From Peribacillus sp044761665 (GTDB taxonomy: Bacteria; Bacillota; Bacilli; Bacillales; DSM-1321), in the NCBI RefSeq assembly GCF_044761665.1, contig NZ_JBIWCW010000006.1, positions 184,535-248,534 of the forward strand: 64,000 nucleotides of DNA, in the 5' to 3' direction. Of this stretch, positions 60,059 to 64,000 are shown one piece after another. The translations under genes were made by a program, and so were the position numbers. Numbering within the stretch: position 1 is the stretch's first letter; each line of letters starts with the position of its first letter. Under the pieces are notes generated by a model. It did no database searches. It was not told where the DNA came from and saw nothing but the letters and a program-made list of their open reading frames with translations.

Positions 60059-60166
60059 CTATTCAGCAGCGTCTAGCAATTCTTGCGTATCATCTTTCCA
60101 TCTGGTTGGGACATTATCAATTGACCATTGCCCTGCAGTAATTAAATTATAGTAGATTTTTGCCAT
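60059..60166 (-). CDS. xkdX: XkdX family phage protein
   Basis: Very small protein of 35 residues (KIYYNLITAGQWSIDNVPTR, then WKDD and a C-terminal LLDAAE) of the XkdX family. In Bacillus PBSX-like phages xkdX follows xkdW after the tail fibre. Its ATG overlaps the stop of the previous gene (TAATG) and GGAGGAATT lies upstream. Confidence 0.75.
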   Translation of the reverse strand: MAKIYYNLITAGQWSIDNVPTRWKDDTQELLDAAE

Positions 60167-60522
60167 TATTCAATTCCTCCTGTCATGATATTTGCTAATT
60201 CTGCAATCGCTAGTTGTGTTTCCATTTTATCGGTTTCATTAGCACTTGCTAATTCGATAACATCTAACTTAAGCTCGTTATTTTGTGTTTCTAACCCTAG
60301 CAATTTTTCTTCAGTGGTTAAGTCTCGAGTTTCTTCAAGGTAATAGACTTCCTGTTTGTTTTCATCAAACATTTGAATATGATTAATGCCCTGTTTTGGA
60401 CTTGGGAAAGGAAGGATATTTGTAACTTCCACCCCTTTATCTTTAACTTCATCGGGTACATTAGTACTATCATAATACACAGTTTCTACCTTATTATTTT
60501 CTTTGTTATATATAACAAACAT
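60166..60522 (-). CDS. XkdW-like phage tail-associated protein
   Basis: Protein of 118 residues with an N-terminal domain (YNKENNKVETVYYDSTNVPD) and a C-terminal coiled coil (LLGLETQNNELKLDVIELAS). Position between the tail fibre and xkdX matches XkdW of PBSX. Its function is not known. Confidence 0.65.
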   Translation of the reverse strand: MFVIYNKENNKVETVYYDSTNVPDEVKDKGVEVTNILPFPSPKQGINHIQMFDENKQEVYYLEETRDLTTEEKLLGLETQNNELKLDVIELASANETDKMETQLAIAELANIMTGGIE

Positions 60523-60533
60523 CCAATTCCTCC

Positions 60534-61481
60534 TTATTTAATTCCGTAATGAAGCATTATCTCTCTAATAGTGGAACCGTTAATGGAATATTGCTTTTTC
60601 TTACCGAGCTTCAACATTCGAGAATTAGCTCCGTGAACGTTGGATACTTGATATAGGCCCGATCCCACCGACAAAGATTCTTTTCCTAAATAGTTAATCA
60701 TATCTACGTTATAGGCATAGATATTACGATTGGCATCTTTGGTCAAACTAGACATATGAATTTTTAGAGGTCCTTGTACAATTGCGCCTGTATTAGCATT
60801 TATTTTATAGGCATTGTAAAGATTATTTACTTGATAAATAAATCCATTTAGATAGAATGCGTCGTTTGGAGTACTCCCTTCTGTGCCTGTTCGCCAGATT
60901 TCCGTTTCGGTACTTATTTTAAGTTTGATAGTGTAATATTCGCATATTACATAAACAGCATCACTATCACTTGGGTCTGCGACTACTCTATTTGCGTATC
61001 GTGGAATATTAATATCCTTGATGAATACACCAAATGAGTTGATTATACGGACTTTGTATTCACCACTGTTATTCACAACAAGATTTCCATTTGGCAGTAA
61101 TGCTATACTATCTGCAGATCTCGTCAACGATGCGTACCATAATTGTGTGGTTTCTACCCCAGGATTAATCTTTAATTTATATAAGGCAGAACTGGTCGAA
61201 ACGTAAATATTGTCTTCATCTCTCTCAATTCCGAAAAGGTTAGAATCAAAATTTGACGACTTAAAATTGATTTGGTTATTCAGCATGCCGTATACACGAT
61301 AATCACCTCCTGTATGGTTGAGATAAGTACCCACACATATTCCGACTTTTTCATCATTAAATGCACATGCTCCCCAATTAATTCCTGTGGATGTAGTTCC
61401 AATAGTCCTAATGGCAACCTTTGTTGTGTCAATGCCAGCTCCACCATTAAATGGACCCCCATGATCACGAATATCAATCAT
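60534..61481 (-). CDS. Prophage tail fibre with beta-propeller-like repeats
   Basis: Protein of 315 residues of repeated beta-strand modules (for example LFGIERDEDNIYVSTSSALYK, SIALLPNGNLVVNNSG and RVVADPSDSDAVYVICEY) that look like blades of a beta-propeller, with a short helical C-terminus (IREIMLHYGIK). It probably is a tail tip or receptor-binding fibre. GTGAGGTG precedes the start. No enzymatic motif is visible. Confidence 0.6.
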   Translation of the reverse strand: MIDIRDHGGPFNGGAGIDTTKVAIRTIGTTSTGINWGACAFNDEKVGICVGTYLNHTGGDYRVYGMLNNQINFKSSNFDSNLFGIERDEDNIYVSTSSALYKLKINPGVETTQLWYASLTRSADSIALLPNGNLVVNNSGEYKVRIINSFGVFIKDINIPRYANRVVADPSDSDAVYVICEYYTIKLKISTETEIWRTGTEGSTPNDAFYLNGFIYQVNNLYNAYKINANTGAIVQGPLKIHMSSLTKDANRNIYAYNVDMINYLGKESLSVGSGLYQVSNVHGANSRMLKLGKKKQYSINGSTIREIMLHYGIK

Positions 61482-61497
61482 ATTTACACCTCACTTA

Positions 61498-62376
61498 TCA
61501 AAAGCCCATCAGAGTCATAGCTAAGTGTTCTGACAGTTTCTCAACTGTTTGTCCATCAATTCCATAATATTTAATGGTTCTGGTTGCATAGAGTGGGGAA
61601 GTTCCTCCACTTAGAATAGAGGAAATAGCCAACTTACCATCATTGCGCCTATAATGAACAGTTGTGAAAATCCCATTTGAATCTTTATTTGATTTACTAA
61701 CCTTAAAATCAGTCTGCTCAAAGGAAATACGATCTTTTTCACTTGCTCCTGCTGGAGTTTCATTTGCATTCCATGCAGTGCGTTCGGTAGCTTTTATATG
61801 TGACACTTCATCCGCCTGATGCGTAGCAAGGGATTTCTCCAAATTTGTTTTTATATCGTTAATGGTTACCATGGCCGCCTCTTTTGCAGCGTTGGCCTTT
61901 TCCTGGGCCCCTTCAGGAGTTTCAAAAATTAAACTCTGATTGATGGTTGCAGAGATATTGGAGGTATTTCCAATCAGGGTCATAATATCAATCGTTTTCT
62001 CAACGATATCAGAGCCTCCGCCTGCAGGGATGTATTCTGCATTTGTCTTCGCATTGCCGTAGGAATAAAGAACATCCTCTTTTGTGTCCGGATCTTCCGC
62101 GAATACGCCTAGCTCTCTCCAGTAAAAACCAGTGGTCAAGTCCTGGTTGGTTAAAACAGAACCAATAAGAGCTTGTCCTGCTGTCACTACCTTTAATTTG
62201 CTGATATTTAGGGACTTTACTTCTCTTTTTAATGCTTTTAAATCTAAAATGGAGGCTCCAGAAAGTTCACCGTCTCCTAAAGCAATTCTTGTGAATTTCA
62301 GTGGTTTTCCTGTTTGTGCTTTCGTTTGGAGAATGGAACCCCTATTGGTTAAAATTAATCCGCCAAATGCGCTCAT
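61498..62376 (-). CDS. Prophage tail fibre (collar/XkdV-like N-terminal domain)
   Basis: Protein of 292 residues. The N-terminal part (FGGLILTNRGSILQTKAQTG to IALGDGELSG, GFYWRELGVFAEDPDT) is the tail-collar fibre domain (DUF3751-type) found in P2-like and PBSX-like fibres. A coiled-coil (~155-190) is followed by a compact C-terminal beta domain. It starts just after the reconstructed protein I gene and its ribosome binding site lies inside it. Confidence 0.8.
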   Translation of the reverse strand: MSAFGGLILTNRGSILQTKAQTGKPLKFTRIALGDGELSGASILDLKALKREVKSLNISKLKVVTAGQALIGSVLTNQDLTTGFYWRELGVFAEDPDTKEDVLYSYGNAKTNAEYIPAGGGSDIVEKTIDIMTLIGNTSNISATINQSLIFETPEGAQEKANAAKEAAMVTINDIKTNLEKSLATHQADEVSHIKATERTAWNANETPAGASEKDRISFEQTDFKVSKSNKDSNGIFTTVHYRRNDGKLAISSILSGGTSPLYATRTIKYYGIDGQTVEKLSEHLAMTLMGF

Positions 62377-62378
62377 TT

Positions 62379-62930
62379 ACATCACCTGTTTTATTAATAA
62401 TTTATCGCCAGTGTGGATCACGCTGCCGACATAAAGGTTCATATCTTCGGACATACTGATTTCTACTTTTTCTAAAACAGATCGTTTGTTTTTACAGAGT
62501 CAACAGCCCTAATGAACTGCTGAGCCATTTCGTTTGTGACAGACCGGTTATTCGTTATAACCTTGAAGTGATAAGGTTCTCCTCCATACTCATACCATTC
62601 CACTACTTTTCCTTCTCCAAAGAGAATGGTGATTAATTCCTCGACAGCTGCAGGCGTTCCCTTTCGCTGGTGGAAAAAGTCTGATCGGTCTATCAATTTT
62701 CTTTTTTGGTCTGCCGGCAGAGTAGAATCATAGAAATCCACATGCTTTTCTGCAGCCACAACATCTAACATGGAATCGGGTATCTCTGTACGGTGATCCA
62801 CCAGGCTTACAAATGAATTTAGATGTTGCAACATAGCTGTTATTCCTGCAGCCATAGCCTGGTCCTCTTCTGTTTGCAAAAGGCTACTAGGAAAAATATC
62901 GTGATATGTGTAATTGTCTAATCTAATCAT
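62379..62930 (-). pseudogene. Tail protein I (YmfQ/gpI-like), frameshifted at its 3' end
   Basis: The frame 62472-62930 (152 residues) matches P2 gpI-type tail proteins: LPADQKRKLIDRSDFFHQRKGTP and LFGEGKVVEWYEYGGEPY. It ends prematurely at KTNDLF. One extra A near 62498 restores KNKRSVLEKVEIS, then NLYVGSVIHTGDKLLIKQVM and a stop at 62379, overlapping the fibre's ribosome binding site as in intact phages. The tract is A5; decay or a sequencing error are both possible. Confidence 0.75.
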
Positions 62931-63826
62931 CAATAAATCCCCCAAAATTCAAATTAACCGCCTTTTCACGAGCCACTTGGTTCTTTTTCAAAGCGATATA
63001 TTCGTTGGGGCTAACTGTGATTCTTTTAGCTCCTGCCTGTTGTAAAAGGGCATATAGCTCACTTTGTTTCAATTCCGCGTCCAAGCTTTGATTTTTGCCA
63101 AACGATGTACTCCTGAAGGGCATTATTTACAGCTGTTTGGGATGATTCTTGCAAGCTGCAGCAGAAGAAGGCAAATAATACGTGATATTCAAATCATACA
63201 TATACAAATCTGGATCGATGACCTGCACTCGGTCTGTAAGTGGTCGAACTGATTTATCTGAATATATGGCTAATATGGCCTGCTTTTCTTCTTCAGTAGC
63301 AAGTTCACCATTTTCCATCAACGGAAAAATTGAGACGACTCCAGGGGTTAGGGTTTGGACATCTATAATGCGCTGACTTGCCGTTTTAGCAAAGTAATTA
63401 TAGGCAAGTTCCGGCCCTGCGGTAGAAAATCGTTCGTTTGATTCCCGAATCCTCTCTGCAAAGGCGTCATCATCTTCCCAATCAAGACCGCCTGCCGATG
63501 TGGTAATATTATAGGCTTTTGAAACCCATGGTACTGAGTCAACCATATCGACAATTTGACCTGGCAAATATCAGTCTCCGATAGTTCCAGCATCTTCACA
63601 CACGGCCTCTATATCAACCTGTTGAGTGCCAGCTTCTGCAACAACCGAATGGGTGGTCGTGAAAAAGGTATCTTCAATGGAAAAACGAACGTCTTTGGGA
63701 ACCGTGAAATGCTCAGGATTATTTACTTCAAATCGTATAACTGTCTTCGATGCGACGGGCTCCAGACGAGAAACATCTTTTTCGATGCCTTTACGCTCCA
63801 AAAAATTGTCCGTAGCATAAAATTGG
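62923..63826 (-). pseudogene. Baseplate J-like protein, broken by stop and frameshifts
   Basis: A gpJ-type baseplate gene in pieces. The 5' part (LERKGIEKD..., EVNNPEHFTVPKDVRFSIED) ends at an in-frame TGA at 63571-63573, after GTIGD. The next piece (YLPGQIVDMVDSVPWV to YDLNITYYLPSSAAA) then loses frame, and a piece in a third frame (QTAVNNALQEYIVWQKSKLG) is followed after another shift by QSELYALLQQAGAKRIT and NLNFGGFIDD. So at least one nonsense and two frameshifts are present. The 5' end is cut at ~63820, at a junction with repressor sequence. The tail cannot be assembled. Confidence 0.8.
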
Positions 63827-63908
63827 TGTAGTTTTAGTTAATGGCTATGACGCTACAGTTAAAAAAGTAAAGATTAATAAAGATAACGTCACATTAATAC
63901 CATCCTGA
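63822..63908 (+). pseudogene. C-terminal fragment of a CI/LexA-like (S24) repressor
   Basis: The plus strand reads IGVVLVNGYDATVKKVKINK then DNVTLIPS and stop. This is the end of the S24 peptidase domain of a phage repressor, with the conserved lysine in ATVKKV. It has no start and joins tail-gene DNA at ~63820, so early phage genes between repressor and tail modules are missing. The stop TGA is supplied by the following element. Confidence 0.6.
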
Positions 63909-64000
63909 ACTATACCCCGAATAATGGACACGATAAAAAAAGTCCCTTATTCGGGGTTTTTCTATGTCCTCATATTAAAACCCCGTTTATAATCAATTTA
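63906..64000. mobile_element. Possible end of an IS3-family insertion sequence
   Basis: TGAACTATACCCCGAATAATG, followed by GACAC, resembles the terminal inverted repeat of IS3/IS150-group elements (TGAACTGCACCCC...GGACAC type). A terminator-like hairpin (63915-63929 with 63942-63956) follows. Only 95 bp are in the window and no transposase is seen, so a simple terminator is the alternative. Confidence 0.4.

Overview
The window looks like the chromosome of a spore-forming Bacillaceae bacterium. I would guess the Peribacillus (Bacillus simplex) group, but the species is an inference. The evidence is a conserved Bacillus neighbourhood: lexA / yneA-yneB-ynzC / tkt / sirA / yneF / Spo0E-like / ccdA-yneI-ccdC / yneK / a CotM-like coat protein. 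It sits alongside a TasA/camelysin matrix protein, AT-rich DNA and strong GGAGG ribosome binding sites.

Layout. 0.4-1.8 kb: a nitroreductase and a MarR regulator. 2.2-7.5 kb: a secreted M28 aminopeptidase, a TasA/CalY-type protein beside what looks like the wreck of its signal peptidase gene (sipW), and a DinB protein, with long gene-poor stretches holding gene-end fragments and orphan terminators. 7.9-13.0 kb: a reactive-sulfur (persulfide) island of two DsrE-like proteins, two rhodaneses, a TusA-rhodanese fusion, a rhodanese-metallo-beta-lactamase fusion, TusA and a TauE exporter. It is controlled by a CstR-type persulfide sensor, and five similar 16-bp palindromes lie upstream of its transcription units. 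13.1-30 kb: the syntenic core (pssA, cotM-like, sbcDC, yneK, ccd genes, tkt, SOS genes), with thiosulfate uptake genes (yeeE-tusA) inserted. 30-35 kb: a peptide transporter, a VanZ protein and a glucosaminidase. 35.0-46.5 kb: a complete aromatic meta-cleavage pathway on the minus strand. It comprises a two-component flavin monooxygenase, an FAD-synthetase-like protein, an extradiol dioxygenase, a C-C hydrolase, a hydratase, an aldolase, acetaldehyde dehydrogenase and an MFS transporter, preceded by a regulator that joins a XylR_N/V4R sensor to a PucR-type HTH.

47.0-64 kb: a decaying prophage integrated at the 3' end of glnA. The last 18 codons of glnA and its terminator remain at 46961-47053. 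Lysis genes (holin, glucosaminidase endolysin) lie near the left end. Tail genes (baseplate J, protein I, fibres, XkdW/XkdX-like) lie at the right end and are broken by frameshifts and a stop codon, ending at a junction with a CI/LexA-like repressor fragment and a possible IS3-family end.

Between lysis and tail genes (51.7-60.05 kb) is the most unusual part. Small unrelated genes, all on the minus strand (secreted and membrane proteins, PspC, a possible ADP-ribosyltransferase, a possible HEPN protein, GNAT, HIT, two VOC proteins), are separated by about ten copies of a 90-130 bp intergenic repeat. The repeat carries an AACTAA/TTAGTT inverted repeat and a terminator-like hairpin. This resembles a gene-cassette array, although no integrase is visible. 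Several genes here carry single-base frameshifts, three of them in short A-tracts, which may be decay, phase variation or homopolymer sequencing error.
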